Source: Trichobilharzia regenti (taxonomy: Eukaryota; Platyhelminthes; Trematoda; Strigeidida; Schistosomatidae). From it: a stretch of DNA of 64,000 bases. Positions 18,516 through 29,455 of the stretch are shown here, piece after piece. Where the stretch lies: contig OX235265.1 in the NCBI GenBank assembly GCA_944472135.2, positions 92,536,984-92,600,983 of the forward strand. The letters are read 5' to 3'. The first letter of the stretch is position 1. Each line of letters begins with the position of its first letter. The translations under genes were made by a program, and so were the position numbers. The notes beneath the pieces are model-generated. The model had not been told where the DNA came from. It did no database searches and saw nothing but the letters and a program-made list of their open reading frames with translations.

Positions 18516-20250
18516 ATTACAAATTCATGAATGCATAGTCTCCACTGAAGGCCGACCATGGCAGAATTAGAGGCTGGACTTGCTTCTTTTGAACACAGAG
18601 CACTGGTTGTTTGAGGCGAATTGCAATAGCCTCTGTTGTTTGTAGCATGCAGTGCTTCGACGATTTTGGCAATTTATTAGACACCTGGTAGATGATGAAA
18701 GAGAAGGATTCCTCCACGCTGACTGGCTTTGTGACCGGTTTGCACTAGATTGTCCAATATTCAACTGTTAATGGTTTTCACTACACCTTTACTTAGCCAT
18801 ACTGGGAGATGTTCTCGAGTGAGCACGAAAAATCAAGTTCCTAGAGCAGCGGTCAATATAACTCGCTCCACTACAAGTGCAGTTGAATTGGTAGATGCAA
18901 TTTGAAGTGGCTAGTCTAGGTACTTCATCTTTCAATGGAGGAATAACCATCGGTCGTGTAGAGAATAAGACGTGTAGTTCACCAGCATTAAAAGTTCTTT
19001 GAACTGATTATCTCAATTTCCTCTTAATTATCTCATTTGGTATATCGATGGCCCTTGAATTGTACTCGTATATAAAGAGGCTTTTTGCTTACAGATAGTG
19101 AGTGGTCCCTTTGCGTTTTCTTTGTCATGTGTTTCTTGATAATTTTGTCGGTATATCTATTTTCGACCAAAGAATCATATGCAATGCTTAATTCATCTTC
19201 AGTTACTTCTTCTGAGCATATAGCTCTTACTCTCTGGATGGCGGTCTTCACTAAATTTCTTTTGTACTTGATAGGAACGAAGCTGTGAAAATGTGTATAT
19301 TGACTGTCCTGTCCAAGTGCTTTTCTATGCAAATTTCTTTTTATGCTACCATCTGGTTTTCTTGTAAGTAGGACATTCAGGAAGGCAATTGTGTCTTGGG
19401 ATTTCTCTTCGCATGTGAATTTCATAGCCGAATGTACTTCATTGAATTCAGTAATTATTGTACTCCTATCAGAACCATTATCACAAAGAATGAAGGTATC
19501 ATCCATATATCGGCAATAAAATGAGAGCTTACTGATAAGGTTGTTCAAAAGTCCATTTTCTAGCTTACTTAGAAAGAAATCAGCCAGAATTGGACCCATT
19601 GGAGAGCCTATCACTACCCCACCCCATTGCCTGTAAGGCGTGCCGTCAAATTTGAAGTTTACATTCATGGTACACCTTAATAACAATTCCTCTTGGATTT
19701 CATTACGGATGACAATGTTTATCGACTGGTTATCCACTTGTTCACATATGTAGTTAACTGTTTCTATGACAGGTACATTTGTGAATAACGATGTTATTTC
19801 CATTGATATCATGGTTTTGTCTTTGCTATTAATCTTTTATTGTGTCTACGAATTCAAATACATCTTTGACGCTATATTTCACTATCTTCTCATGAAAAGG
19901 TTTGAGAATATTTACTAACCATCTAGCTGGAGCATGCATGGTAGGGTGAATTTTGCATATCAAGTATTGGTCTTAACGGTACCCCTGGTTTATGTGTGCA
20001 CTTTAGGTAAGCCATACAATCTTGGCGTATACGTGCCCGTTGGTCTGATTTCTTCACATAAACTTTCAGAAAATATCTCCTCCACCCTTAGTTTCTTCAA
20101 ACGTCTGGTTAATTCATTCTCTATTCCGTTATTAAATTCTTTCTTCTCCTCAAGTTTTTGAAACTTTTGTGTGTCCTTTAATACATCATTCATCTTTTTA
20201 ACATAGGCACTTCTCTCAAGGAGGACTACTCCTGATCCTTTATCCAAAAA
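18516..20250 (-). pseudogene. Penelope-like element polymerase, nearly full RT plus GIY-YIG
   Basis: Read right to left: RT start MDKGSGVVLLERSAYVKKM and RPTGTYTPRLYGLPKVHT (20247-19990), then after a frameshift the palm ISMEITSLFTNVPV, GGVVIGSPMGPILADF and the catalytic YMDDTFILCD (19812-19033). After a further break comes the GIY-YIG part near 18960-18830 (CIYQFNCTC, with YID replacing YIG), and the terminal block AIAIRLKQPVLCVQKKQVQP (about 18650-18560). Telomerase-like RT and GIY-YIG in this order define Penelope-like elements. Several frameshifts and the altered YIG motif make it inactive. Confidence 0.9.
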
Positions 20251-21393
20251 GGTTATTATTTAGTGTAAAAGAGTTACTGAAAAAGCTAATAAAAAAACAT
20301 TAACATCAGATTACAGTTTTAAAGGAGTCAAAAGTCTCTAACTATGTAAGGGTTTCGAGTTTATTTGATTAGATAATTAACACGGTTTGCAGAATACATG
20401 GATATTTTTAGGTTTTTGACTACAAGTGAATTTTTAGTTGTATGTCGGATACCAGGGAAATCTGTGCATATTGGGTCTTTGATTCCGTCTGTGCCCAGCT
20501 CCGTGACTTCACCGATATCGGAAACGGTGGGGGTGGGGTTCTGAGGAGAGTTCTCTTCTTTGTTAAGAGTGGAACTACCTCCTGGAGTCGGCTTGTCAGA
20601 AGGTAGAAGGAGGTAGCCTTCGTAAAGCACTATCCTTCCTATGATGTCAAAATGCTCACATAGCCACTTGGGAATCCTGGCCAGGCAGTATAATATTCAC
20701 TGTAGGCTACATTAATATCCATTGAGAGCTTTATGGGTTGCCTTCGGTTGCTATTGAGCTTAGGATTGTATGCTGGCATTATGCCTTTAGTTGATCTTTT
20801 TGGATGCTTAGCTCAGACAAATCCTCCTCCTCCTCCAGGTTGTTTAAAGATGATCAGAATGTTGTGGTTTGTAGGCCAGGATGTAATCAAATGTTTGAAG
20901 GGAAGTCAAATCCTGACTGAAGTGTGAATGACGATTGATTAGAGGCCGGTTACAGCTAGGTCCTGGCCTGTATTCAAAAAATGAAAAAGTTTGTACATCG
21001 AAAAGGGCAGGTGGCTATAAAAGGTCGATGAACAAAATATACATATCATAAGAATAAAGATAATTCCTATGATTTTTAAGGGCATAAAGTGGTAGTAGAT
21101 TGATTAAAAAATTCTAATCGATTATTAAATAAGTGAACTGCCTTTAAAATTTCCAAATTAGGTCAAATGTTGTCAAGAATTACAAGTGCGATGACGACAA
21201 CAGTAACGAAGATGAAGATGAAGTGAATTGGAGTGGATTCGACTGATGAAACTTGAAAAGGCTAAGTTAAACTTTAATCACCACTAACTACCAATCAGCG
21301 AATGACCTCGAATGTTCCAATGAGGTTCATGCACGCGAGTTCAAGGTTATATAGCACTTGATTCGTATCAAACGAAGTTACGCTTGCAGTTAG
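20251..21393. other. unassigned region between PLE and Merlin relic
   Basis: A minus-strand ORF at 20361-20630 (Pro/Thr-rich, 89 codons) and a plus ORF at 20733-20927 have no recognisable domain. The first may be PLE N-terminal sequence, since it lies upstream of the RT in the same orientation. I see no other element. Confidence 0.3.
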
Positions 21394-21900
21394 ATGAGGA
21401 TAAAGTTTTGCAGGATTGCCTGGATTTGGAGTTGCTTAGGAAGGACAGATATCGCCTCATGGAAAATGGAGAGAATTACTTCGTTGTTAGGCGGAAGAGG
21501 TATCGTCGTACACGTGAACGAAACTGCATTACTGAAGAAAAAATACAGCCGTGGTCGTGAGCGAGCCCACAATGTTTGGGTGATCAGTTTATATGACACC
21601 TTCCTGTGAAAAGGATTCATGGAGAGAATATCAGACAGAAGGTCCACTACCTTAGTACCTACTGTCACTCGAGTTGTGAAACGGGAATCCATTGTACATA
21701 CTGATGAGTGGAGAGTTTATAACTAGCTGTCATCTCTTGGATATGTTCATCACACAGTGAACGATTCTAGGGATTTTCTGGATCCAATTACAGAGGCACA
21801 CATGAATTCTATTGAAGGATTTCGGGGATGATTAAAAAATAGGAATGGGGGCTATAAATGGGTCTCATTTATAGTCATTTGGATGAATATATGTAAAGAA
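21394..21900 (+). pseudogene. Merlin-family DDE transposase relic
   Basis: One frame, read through three stops (21607, about 21724, about 21826), gives a Merlin/IS1016-like transposase: LGGRGIVVHVNETALLKKKY, then RGRERAHNVWVISLYD, then SIVHTDEWRVYN, then HHTVNDSRDFLDPITEAHMN and SIEGFRG. The usual motif at the first catalytic site is DET; here it is NET, so the first acidic residue is lost. The second (TDEW) and third (IEG) sites remain. Merlin elements are known from schistosomes. The N-terminal region and terminal inverted repeats are not recognised. Confidence 0.8.
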
Positions 21901-22165
21901 TGGGGTGTAAATTTTTTATCGACTCTTCTATGCTAAACTGGGAGGTGTTTCTGTCACATGTTAGAGAAAAATACCCTATGTAACGTTTTTATGCAGTTTT
22001 TATGCTTTTTTCCATAAATATACGTTTTCCTCAATCATAAGTCCCTCTTCCTTGTGATTGTTCCTTTGAAAGTCATTCTCTGATTGGTAGTTGCTGGTAC
22101 TTGAAGTTTAAATTCGCCCTTGAAAATTCTTAACTTATTGGAACCGTTGGGCATTTGATATTTAT
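21901..22165. other. non-coding gap
   Basis: It may contain the 3' flank of the Merlin relic; a terminal inverted repeat is not identifiable by eye. Confidence 0.3.
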
Positions 22166-22167
22166 GG

Positions 22168-23235
22168 TAAATACGTAGACGACACTGATATTGACACTTT
22201 CGTTACTTTTCGATAATAACGAGATTCTTGATGATGTCTTGTTCGCTTTCAACAACTGCCAGCCCTCTTTCCTATTCACCATACAAAAGAAATCCTTAAA
22301 CTAAGCATACCCTTTCTTAATGCATGCCTTAGTAGGCGCAATCACGGATCTCTCAAAACACACATCCACACGAAACGTACATAAAATGGAAAACTAACTA
22401 ATTTTTGTAGTTGGATTCCTATCTCCAGGAGAAGGAATCTAATCCACCCTCCGTGTTTTAGGATAAGAAACATTTCTACTTCCGATTGAGCTGGTTTAGA
22501 ACATGCCTTCTTTAAAGCCACGCTAACAAAGAGCGATTATCCAAGCCGATTTATTGAGAATAAGTAACACGAACGATCAACAGTCCGAACTGGTCATCGC
22601 CTCATTTGTGCTCAATAACCGTCTCTCCGAATCATCCACTAAGAAGTTCTTTGCTGCGAAATTATAAATGACGTTCACCAGCCACAAGTTTTTTTCCACC
22701 TCTGCAAGAGATAAGTTCCCTCGTCTGGCCACCTCCATGTGCATCTATCAGTTCACCTGCTCTTGTGGAGCAAGGTATACTGGCCGTAACCAGCGGACAC
22801 TTTCCACACGGATATGAGAACATATTCCAGCCACATGGTTTTACAAGAAAGAAAGGAATTATGTGCGAAGCTCTATTCTAAAACACCTGATCGACTCCTC
22901 TCACTCTACCAAACTTGAACATGATTTTCCGATCATCATCAATCAAATTCATGCTAACTTGCCGCGTTTTCTTTGTCATAAAATTCTAAAGACAGCGAAG
23001 ATCTTACCCATTCATGAATTTTAGTCAAAACTTTGTGTACAAAAGAAGTATGTATAATTCCTACTTCTGCCATGAATGTAGAGGAATAGACTTTTGTTCA
23101 TTTTGTTTATTTAGTTGTTCCATGTACTTCTCCCTCATTACTACGATTATTATCATTATTATTACTATTCTAATTTTGAATTGTTTCCACTTATCCAACC
23201 GGAGTTGCGTGTTCAAAAGAAACTGGTTCAGTTAC
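22168..23235 (+). pseudogene. PLE 3' half, left arm of an inverted pair
   Basis: It starts at the RT catalytic motif (YVDDTDIDTFV, near 22171), runs through the connection ILDDVLFAFNNCQPSFLF and FLNACLSRRNHGSLKTHIHT to the GIY-YIG part CIYQFTCSCGARYTGRNQR (22738-22795), and reaches the PLE terminal block PLIQPELRVQKKLVQ (about 23186-23230). YIG is changed to YTG. Stops and shifts are frequent. From 22168 to 22846 it pairs with 24021-24695. Confidence 0.8.
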
Positions 23236-23274
23236 TAGTGTCCAATCAAAATACCGCTACAGTCCTACAGGAGG

Positions 23275-23592
23275 TCAGTCGCTATCCAGCCCGACAGCTC
23301 AGTGGTAACGTCTCCGACTGCAGCACTGGGTGACGTGAGTTCGAATCCCAGAAGGGGCATGAGTTCCTTCAGGGTTGCAGAAACTCCTTGCTGATGAGTG
23401 CCAAACTAGCACAGAACCTAGGTCCAAGGCTTCCTGCCGATTGCCTCCAGCTATCTATTATCATCAAATCGAAATGCACCGTGATGGAGAGCTACCTAGA
23501 ATGGTGGCCACATTGCAAACCTGACTGATAGAATTCAGTCTGCACCAAAGAAAGGACTAGACATGTCACACTAGTTACTAATGTTCAATCAA
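23275..23592 (+). mobile_element. SINE-C, full copy with tRNA head and hammerhead-like core
   Basis: The head has an A-box-like agctcagtggtaacg and a B box gagttcgaatccc (about 23336-23349). After about 40 bases comes a hammerhead-like core, then a body (tgcaccgtgatggagag, ccacattgcaaacc) and a 3' end at about 23590. Other copies: 6672, 14105 and 54869. It is inserted between the two arms of the inverted PLE pair. Confidence 0.75.
23386..23429 (+). ncRNA. hammerhead-like motif of SINE-C
   Basis: Stem I strands are CCUUG (23386-23390) and CAAGG (23425-23429). The core CUGAUGA is 23391-23397. Stem II is GUGC (23398-23401) with GCAC (23409-23412), loop CAAACUA. Stem III is CCUAGG and the cleavage triplet GUC ends at 23424. 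Only the GAAA box is damaged, reading AGAA. The copy at 6.7 kb keeps GAAA, so the ancestral motif was probably complete. Confidence 0.65.
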
Positions 23593-24020
23593 AAACTGGT
23601 TCAACCCCTACATTTGCCATGGATCTGATTCGATTTATCTCCTTTGGCCCGGTTTTTTCATTCCTTAATTCCTCTGTTTTCAATTTTAGAATTGCAATTC
23701 TTTCAACTGATTCTCGTGTTCATCCCATTCACACCTTTAGTCATTAAAATAAAACTGTTTTCTGATCCTGTATAATTTTGTTACCAAGCCACCTGTAGTC
23801 TATATTCACATCTCGAAACTTTCACGTCAAACTGAAAATTATTACGTATCTGTAAATGTAAACTTATGTATATAATTGTGATTGTACAGCTTTTGATAAT
23901 GAAATCGCCGAAAAGACAGATATCTTTACTGCTAAGCTTCTTGTTGTTTTGTCTGTGATGTCCAGGTGGGTGTTTTCCTCGATTTAGAAGTTTCTACTTC
24001 CCACACACTTCCTCTCTCCT
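23593..24020. other. non-coding centre of inverted PLE pair
   Basis: This is AT-rich sequence without a supported gene; probably PLE 3' UTR and flank. Confidence 0.35.
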
Positions 24021-24695
24021 TTGTAAAACCATGTGGCCGGAATATGTTCTCATATCCGTGTGGAAAGTGTCCGCTGGTTACGGCCAGTATACCTTGCTCC
24101 ACAAGAGCAGGTGAACTGATAGATGCACATGGAGGTGGCCAGACGAGGGAACTTATCTCTTACAGAGATGGAGAACAACTTTCGGCGGGTGAATATCATT
24201 TGTAATTTTGCTGCGAAGAATGTCTTACTGGATGATTCGGAGAGACGGTTATTGAGCACAAATGGGGCGATGACCAGTTCGGACTGTTGATCGTTCGTGT
24301 TACTGTCATTAAATCAGTTTGGATAATCGCTCTTTGTTAGCGTGGCTTTAAAGAAGGCATGTTCTAAACCAGCTCAATCGGAAGTAGAAATGTTTCTTAT
24401 CCTAAAACACGGAGGGTGGATTAGATTCCTTCTCCTGGAGATAGGAATCCAACTACAAAAATTAGTTAGTTTTCCATTTTATGTACGTTTCGTGTGGATG
24501 TGTGTTTTGAGAGATCCGTGATTGCGCCTACTAAGGCATGTATTAAGAAAGGGTATGCTTAGTTTAAGGATTTCTTTTGTATGTTGAATAGGAAAGAGGG
24601 CTGGCAGTTGTTGAAAGCGAACAAGACATCATCAAGAATCTCGTTATTATCGCAAATGACGAAAGTGTCAATATCTGTGTCATCTACGTTCTACA
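24021..24695 (-). pseudogene. PLE 3' half, right arm of the inverted pair
   Basis: This is the mirror of 22168-22846, with point differences and small indels. It includes DTDIDTFVICDNNEILDD at the high end and CIYQFTCSCGARYTGRNQRT at 24120-24062. The same YTG change is present in both arms, so they were duplicated after that mutation or derive from the same source copy. Confidence 0.8.
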
Positions 24696-25740
24696 TATAA
24701 TCATCTGAGGAAACAACGCTTTAGATATGTGAAATCCCTTCGTAGTAAGCAATATTCGATCATTGACACGTTTCAACCAAGCGGATATTGACTTGGATTA
24801 AGGCTGTTTATAGACCTTTCGCTACAAAGCAAGGTCCTTTCATCATTACTTTTCACTCGGGTGACTTTATTCTTCTTCTGCTTGCATTGATCAATTAAAG
24901 GGGGAAATATGATGTTCTATAATCAAAAGGTACAATTCTCTATTCTCCTAGACAAAATAAAGCGGGAAATAGTCAGCAAAATTTTGTTCCTCAGCTGGAA
25001 AAATAAAGAATAAACTTGTCGCTAACACTTTTTCTTCACAAATATCGATTTATTATTTCCCCTTAGGCTTTCCTCTTCTTCTTCTGTGAGGCTGAAAACA
25101 ACAAAGCCTAACAAAATTTATAAAGTCCTCATTTTGATGGTTAGAAATGTACCCAAAAAAATGTGTTTACAAATATTAAAAATCGCTAAACACACTTAAC
25201 ATTTCATGAAGTTTCTTAAAAACTGTTACTTTATCGGTAGGTGGTTAAAAGTTCGCAGTGATTTATTTGTAAAGTGAGAGCATACATAATTTATCAGCAT
25301 TCTTCTCCGTATACATTAAATGAGTTTTTCATCTCATGTTACTTGTAACTGCTTTCATAAATTTTGGAGAAATGCTTTAAAGTGCATGCACAAAGAGAAG
25401 TGTTATCCTCTTCTAGGTCAATCAGGAGAGCTTTGTATGCTTATCAAAATGTGTAGGAGGTTATTGCAGCCCGACTCCTAACATCGTGTCGTGTAAGTTG
25501 ATTTCTTCTTGGAGCACATGAAACAGAAAGAGCATTAGTTTCGCTCGATTGAAAAGTCCAGGTGACAAGTGTTTGACACCTGTCAAACATAGTCTATAGA
25601 AAAAAACGGTTTTTGGATTTATATTCGAATTAAGATGTCACTGTCAGCTATAGACGACTGCAGAGTAACTCGGGATGTACAACTTTGAAGCTGACCTTTA
25701 ACGCCACTCCCTCCGACAAATTTATATATATATATATATA
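24696..25740. other. non-coding gap ending in (TA)n
   Basis: About 1 kb of AT-rich DNA without a supported gene or known repeat. It ends in a (TA)n run at about 25721-25741. Confidence 0.3.
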
Positions 25741-26181
25741 ATTTCTTTTAATTCTTAGAGGAACATAAGGCTTCAGCCACGCGTCTCCATTGCATTCGAT
25801 TACCTGCTAGAGTTTTCACCTGGCTTCAAGTCTGCTCACATGCTTTCATCTCCTCTTCACATGACCTCATCCAAGTCACTCTTGCACAAACGACCAGCTC
25901 GCCGCTTCCCATTCTGCATGGTTCCACTCGAGAGCTTGTCTAGTGATGTCACTTGATGGTTTCCCCAGAGTATGGCCAATCCACCTTCATTTCTTCCAGC
26001 CTATTTGTTGCCGAATCGGTTCCGGTTGGTTTGCTCCCAGAGATCCCTGTTGATGATCACTTCTGGTCGGCCATCTGATCTTGAGCAAAGTGTTGAGCGA
26101 AGACAGCTGTTCATGTAGGTCTGCAGTTTGTTTGAGGTGCTCTTCATGACGCGCCAATTCCCTGATCCATCCGTATAGTAG
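25741..26181 (-). pseudogene. RTE LINE 3' fragment, target of the gypsy insertion
   Basis: The minus strand gives the RTE C-terminal part: SNKLQTYMNSCLRSTL, then IINRDLWEQTNRNRFG and the terminal coding block, ending without a clear (AAT)n tail. Its upstream end stops in the LLYGSETW region exactly at the gypsy 5' LTR, so the LTR element interrupted this RTE copy. Confidence 0.75.
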
Positions 26182-26532
26182 TGTGGTGAGAGCAGGCTGC
26201 TAGCCAATTGGTTGACATTAATCTACATCAATGTCTAGGTCACTAATATTGGCCGTGAGAAAATATGAACAAGGCTGATTCAACAACCAATCACAGCAAA
26301 CTTAACGTGGGCAAATATGATTCGCAGATAGATGGCTCCACTTTTCGATGATTACCGAAAACAACCAATCAAAAGCCTGCGTTTGTCTGCTTAACTTCCG
26401 AGAAACAACCAGTCAGGAGACTGCGTTTGTCTACTTGCATAAGCTATAATATATATATATATATATATATAAATACGTGTTGATTTCCGTAATAAAACGA
26501 TCTGTTGCCGGGCCTTGTCTTCTCTTGTTACA
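26182..26532 (+). repeat. gypsy 5' LTR
   Basis: It starts TGTGGTGAGAGCAGG and ends TTGTTACA, giving the TG...CA ends of LTRs, 351 bp. It contains a (TA)n run (about 26450-26471) near the tail and an aataaaa polyadenylation-like signal at 26491. The first part matches 33651-33797 almost base for base. Confidence 0.85.
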
Positions 26533-26534
26533 AT

Positions 26535-26550
26535 TGGTGTCGCTGCCTCC
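26535..26550 (+). promoter_or_regulatory. primer-binding site
   Basis: Two bases after the LTR, TGGTGTCGCTGCCTCC starts with TGG, complementary to the CCA end of a tRNA primer. I cannot say which tRNA. Confidence 0.6.
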
Positions 26551-26555
26551 AGAAA

Positions 26556-27260
26556 ATGAAGATCCCATGGCGAACTGCGTTTGAAGAAGGAGACATGTGG
26601 AGCTTCTTACGTGACTTCGAAGCCGTTGATCAGTTGGTGGGTGTCAAGGAGCAGGCGGTGAAGGCGGTTGTCCTGGGGACGCTGTTGAGAGGCCGAGCGA
26701 AGGCGTCATATGACAGCGTAGACAGGTCAAATGGCACAGCGTCTTGGAAGAAATTGGTTGAACGATTGGTGTCGGAGTTCGACAGCGCAACAGACAGACA
26801 GCTAGCAATGCAGCAGTTCCGTTCAACGAAGCTGGGACCTGATGGAGACCCTCTAGTGTTGGCGGTGAAACTGACGAATCTACTTCGACGTGCGCTTCCC
26901 ACTTTAGATGAAGAATCAGAAGCGCAGTTACTGTCTTCCCAATTCATCGAGAGTGTCCCAGACCACATTTCTCAGCGATTACAACTGGTTAACGCAACGC
27001 AGCCGATGGATATTAGAGAGCTGGCGAAGGTGACCAGACAGCTGCTGAGCACAACGGTAGCCGCTATAGACCAACCAAAACCAAACGAATGTGAGCAGAA
27101 AATTGAAGCATTGCAGCGGGAAGTGGCGGCGTTAAAGTTGGCTGATAGAAAAGACCGGTGTTTTGAATGCGGTAAGCCGGGACACTGGAGAAGATACTGC
27201 CCAGAAAGGCGAAAAAGAAAAATTTCAGACGGTATAATGCTTGTTCTTTCTCTCGTATGA
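26556..27260 (+). CDS. gag: gypsy Gag with one CCHC zinc knuckle
   Basis: This is the structural protein that forms the virus-like particle in the cytoplasm and binds element RNA. Starting at the first ATG after the primer-binding site (MKIPWRTAFEEGD), it has 234 residues. The frame is open upstream into the LTR through a TTG, but the ATG is the sensible start. It is helical and charged, with a capsid-like block (SFLRDFEAVDQLVGV, WKKLVERLVSEF), and near the C-terminus CFECGKPGHWRRYC, a canonical CX2CX4HX4C RNA-binding knuckle. The stop overlaps the pol ATG as ATGA. No protease lies in Gag. Confidence 0.85.
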   Translation: MKIPWRTAFEEGDMWSFLRDFEAVDQLVGVKEQAVKAVVLGTLLRGRAKASYDSVDRSNGTASWKKLVERLVSEFDSATDRQLAMQQFRSTKLGPDGDPLVLAVKLTNLLRRALPTLDEESEAQLLSSQFIESVPDHISQRLQLVNATQPMDIRELAKVTRQLLSTTVAAIDQPKPNECEQKIEALQREVAALKLADRKDRCFECGKPGHWRRYCPERRKRKISDGIMLVLSLV

Positions 27261-29455
27261 ACCTAGATTTAGTGGGGGCTATTGAGAAAGGTACTCTGTA
27301 TTCGAAGTTGCGAGTGAATGATCGAGAAGTAGTATGTTTGATAGATACAGGAGCGGCCGTGTCGTTAATAGATAAGAATTTATGTAAGAGTGTTAGTCCG
27401 TGTTCATTGACAGTACAAACAGTAGGCGGGTATGTGTTGCGTATCACGGGTAGATCGAACTGTACGGTCGTTGTTGGTGGCTGCGAGGTGACGTTTCCTT
27501 TCATTGTTGTACCCGAACTACAGCGAACGATATTAGGAGCGGATTTTCTGCGTGAGATTGGTGCGATAATCGACACGCAAGCGAACGTGGTGATCACGAA
27601 ATACGGGCATATCAACATGTATGAGACCAGCGAGATAGCAGCGATTAAGCTGTCGACGGTACACAATGTGACAGAGTTAATTAATAAATACGATCATCTG
27701 TTCACTGGAGATGGCGACCCATACGGTTATTGCGATAAGGTGAATCATGAAATTCCGTTAAGTGATCCGAAAGTAAGGTCATTTACAACGCGAAGAGTTC
27801 CATGTCATCTGGAAGGCGAAGTGGAGCGACAAGTGCAAGAGATGTTAAAAGACGATATTATTGAGGAAGCTGATAGCCCGTACAACTCTCCAGTGCTGTT
27901 AGTAAAAAAAGCGAATGGGAAGTATAGATTCTGTGTTGATTTTCGACAGTTAAACAGTATGACAGAGTTAAGACCGTGTGCCATGCCAACAGTGGTAGAA
28001 ACTTTAGATCGCCTACAAGGTGCGAATGTGTTTTCGGTTCTCGATCTTCGCTCAGGATACTGGCAGATACCGATAAAACAAGGTGATAGAGATAAGACGG
28101 CTTTCATCGTGGGTCAGACACAATATCGATTTAAACGCATGCCGTTTGGACTAGCAGGTGCACCGTTTACGTTCAGACGACTGATGAAGCTATTACTTAA
28201 GAACTTGAAAAACGTGGAGGTTTATGGTGATGATCTCGTCATATACAGTCAAAACGAAAACGATCACGTCAACCATGTAGAAGCCGTGCTGCGACGCATC
28301 GAAGAGTTTGGACTACGCGTCAACAAAACCAAGTCCCAGATAGCCAAAAAGAATGTTACTCTGTTGGGACATAAAGTGGGAAATGGTGAGATTAAACCAC
28401 TGCCGGAGAAAATTTTGACGATTAAAACGATTCCAGCCCCGAATTCAAAGAGAAGAGCAGCGTTTTATAGCCGCTTCGTGAAGAACTTCAATGAGATAGC
28501 AGCCCCTCTATACAGGCTACTAGGTGAGCCAAAGTTTGTTTGGTCGGAAGAATCGCAGAGGACATTCGACAGAATTAAACAGCTGCTCGACCACCAACAA
28601 ATGACGCTAAAACTACCTGTGCCAGGAAGACAGTTCACAGTGTGCACAGATGCCAGTGACTACGCTATAGGTGCGGTCCTAAGACAGGACGAGGGAATCG
28701 TTGAGTATGCCAGTAGGGTTTTGACACACACAGAGAGAAAGTATTCAACGATAGAGAAAGAATGTTTAGCAATGGTATGGGCAGTCGACAAATGGAGACC
28801 TTATTTACTCGGCCGGCGGTTCCACATCGAAACTGATCATAAGCCGCTACAATTTTTGAAGACAGCGAGAGACCCACGGGGGAAGTTGTCACGGTGGATG
28901 TTGCGTCTTCAGGAGTACGATTTTACGATCTCACACGTTCCTGGAAGTGAAAATGTCTTGGCAGATTTGTTATCGAGACCAGAAGATGAGTCTGAGTTGC
29001 CCGAGGTCGCTTACGGAGTGCATGCAGTAGAACAAGACCCACTAAGACTTGCACGTAGGCAGAGGTTGGACGATACGCTGAATACAGTAATACAGGTGAT
29101 CACCAACGGAATAGAAGTGGATCAAACTACGGCGAGTAAGGAGCTAACCACACTACTCAGACAGAGGGATCGACTCAGAGTGAATGCCTACGGGACTCTG
29201 ACCTGGCGAGAGAACGACGGAAGCTGGCTGGCTGTCATACCTCAATCGTCGCGCCACGACATGATAGAAGAATGTCACCAGCTAGCGCATACAGGCGTGG
29301 CCAGAACGACCGACCTCCTAAGACAAAGTATGTACTGGCCAGGTATGAGAGAAGACGTAGCAAGATACGTACTTGGATGTCCACGGTGCCAGCTGATGAA
29401 AGGTGACCGGTATACGACCACCACTTCAGTCGATTCCAGTTACCGCGATAGGTGA
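27257..29455 (+). CDS. pol: gypsy Pol: protease, RT, RNase H, start of integrase
   Basis: This is the enzyme polyprotein of the LTR element, 732 residues in this frame. The ATG overlaps the gag stop (ATGA), so Pol may be made by re-initiation or by a -1 shift. Protease: LIDTGAAVSLID, active-site DTG about residues 30-32. RT: VDFRQLNS, FSVLDLRSGYWQIPI, FGLAGAPFTF and YGDD (about 323), the catalytic pair. RNase H: TDASDYAIGAVL (about 463) and IETDHKPLQFL (about 526). Integrase zinc domain: the HQLAHTG and CPRCQ residues near 675-710. A frameshift about 29440 ends the frame, and the integrase core continues in another frame. Confidence 0.9.
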   Translation: MNLDLVGAIEKGTLYSKLRVNDREVVCLIDTGAAVSLIDKNLCKSVSPCSLTVQTVGGYVLRITGRSNCTVVVGGCEVTFPFIVVPELQRTILGADFLREIGAIIDTQANVVITKYGHINMYETSEIAAIKLSTVHNVTELINKYDHLFTGDGDPYGYCDKVNHEIPLSDPKVRSFTTRRVPCHLEGEVERQVQEMLKDDIIEEADSPYNSPVLLVKKANGKYRFCVDFRQLNSMTELRPCAMPTVVETLDRLQGANVFSVLDLRSGYWQIPIKQGDRDKTAFIVGQTQYRFKRMPFGLAGAPFTFRRLMKLLLKNLKNVEVYGDDLVIYSQNENDHVNHVEAVLRRIEEFGLRVNKTKSQIAKKNVTLLGHKVGNGEIKPLPEKILTIKTIPAPNSKRRAAFYSRFVKNFNEIAAPLYRLLGEPKFVWSEESQRTFDRIKQLLDHQQMTLKLPVPGRQFTVCTDASDYAIGAVLRQDEGIVEYASRVLTHTERKYSTIEKECLAMVWAVDKWRPYLLGRRFHIETDHKPLQFLKTARDPRGKLSRWMLRLQEYDFTISHVPGSENVLADLLSRPEDESELPEVAYGVHAVEQDPLRLARRQRLDDTLNTVIQVITNGIEVDQTTASKELTTLLRQRDRLRVNAYGTLTWRENDGSWLAVIPQSSRHDMIEECHQLAHTGVARTTDLLRQSMYWPGMREDVARYVLGCPRCQLMKGDRYTTTTSVDSSYRDR

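Noticed and set aside
27064..27666. minus-strand 200-codon ORF over gag-pol
   Set aside because: Shadow of the gypsy coding frame; no motif of its own.
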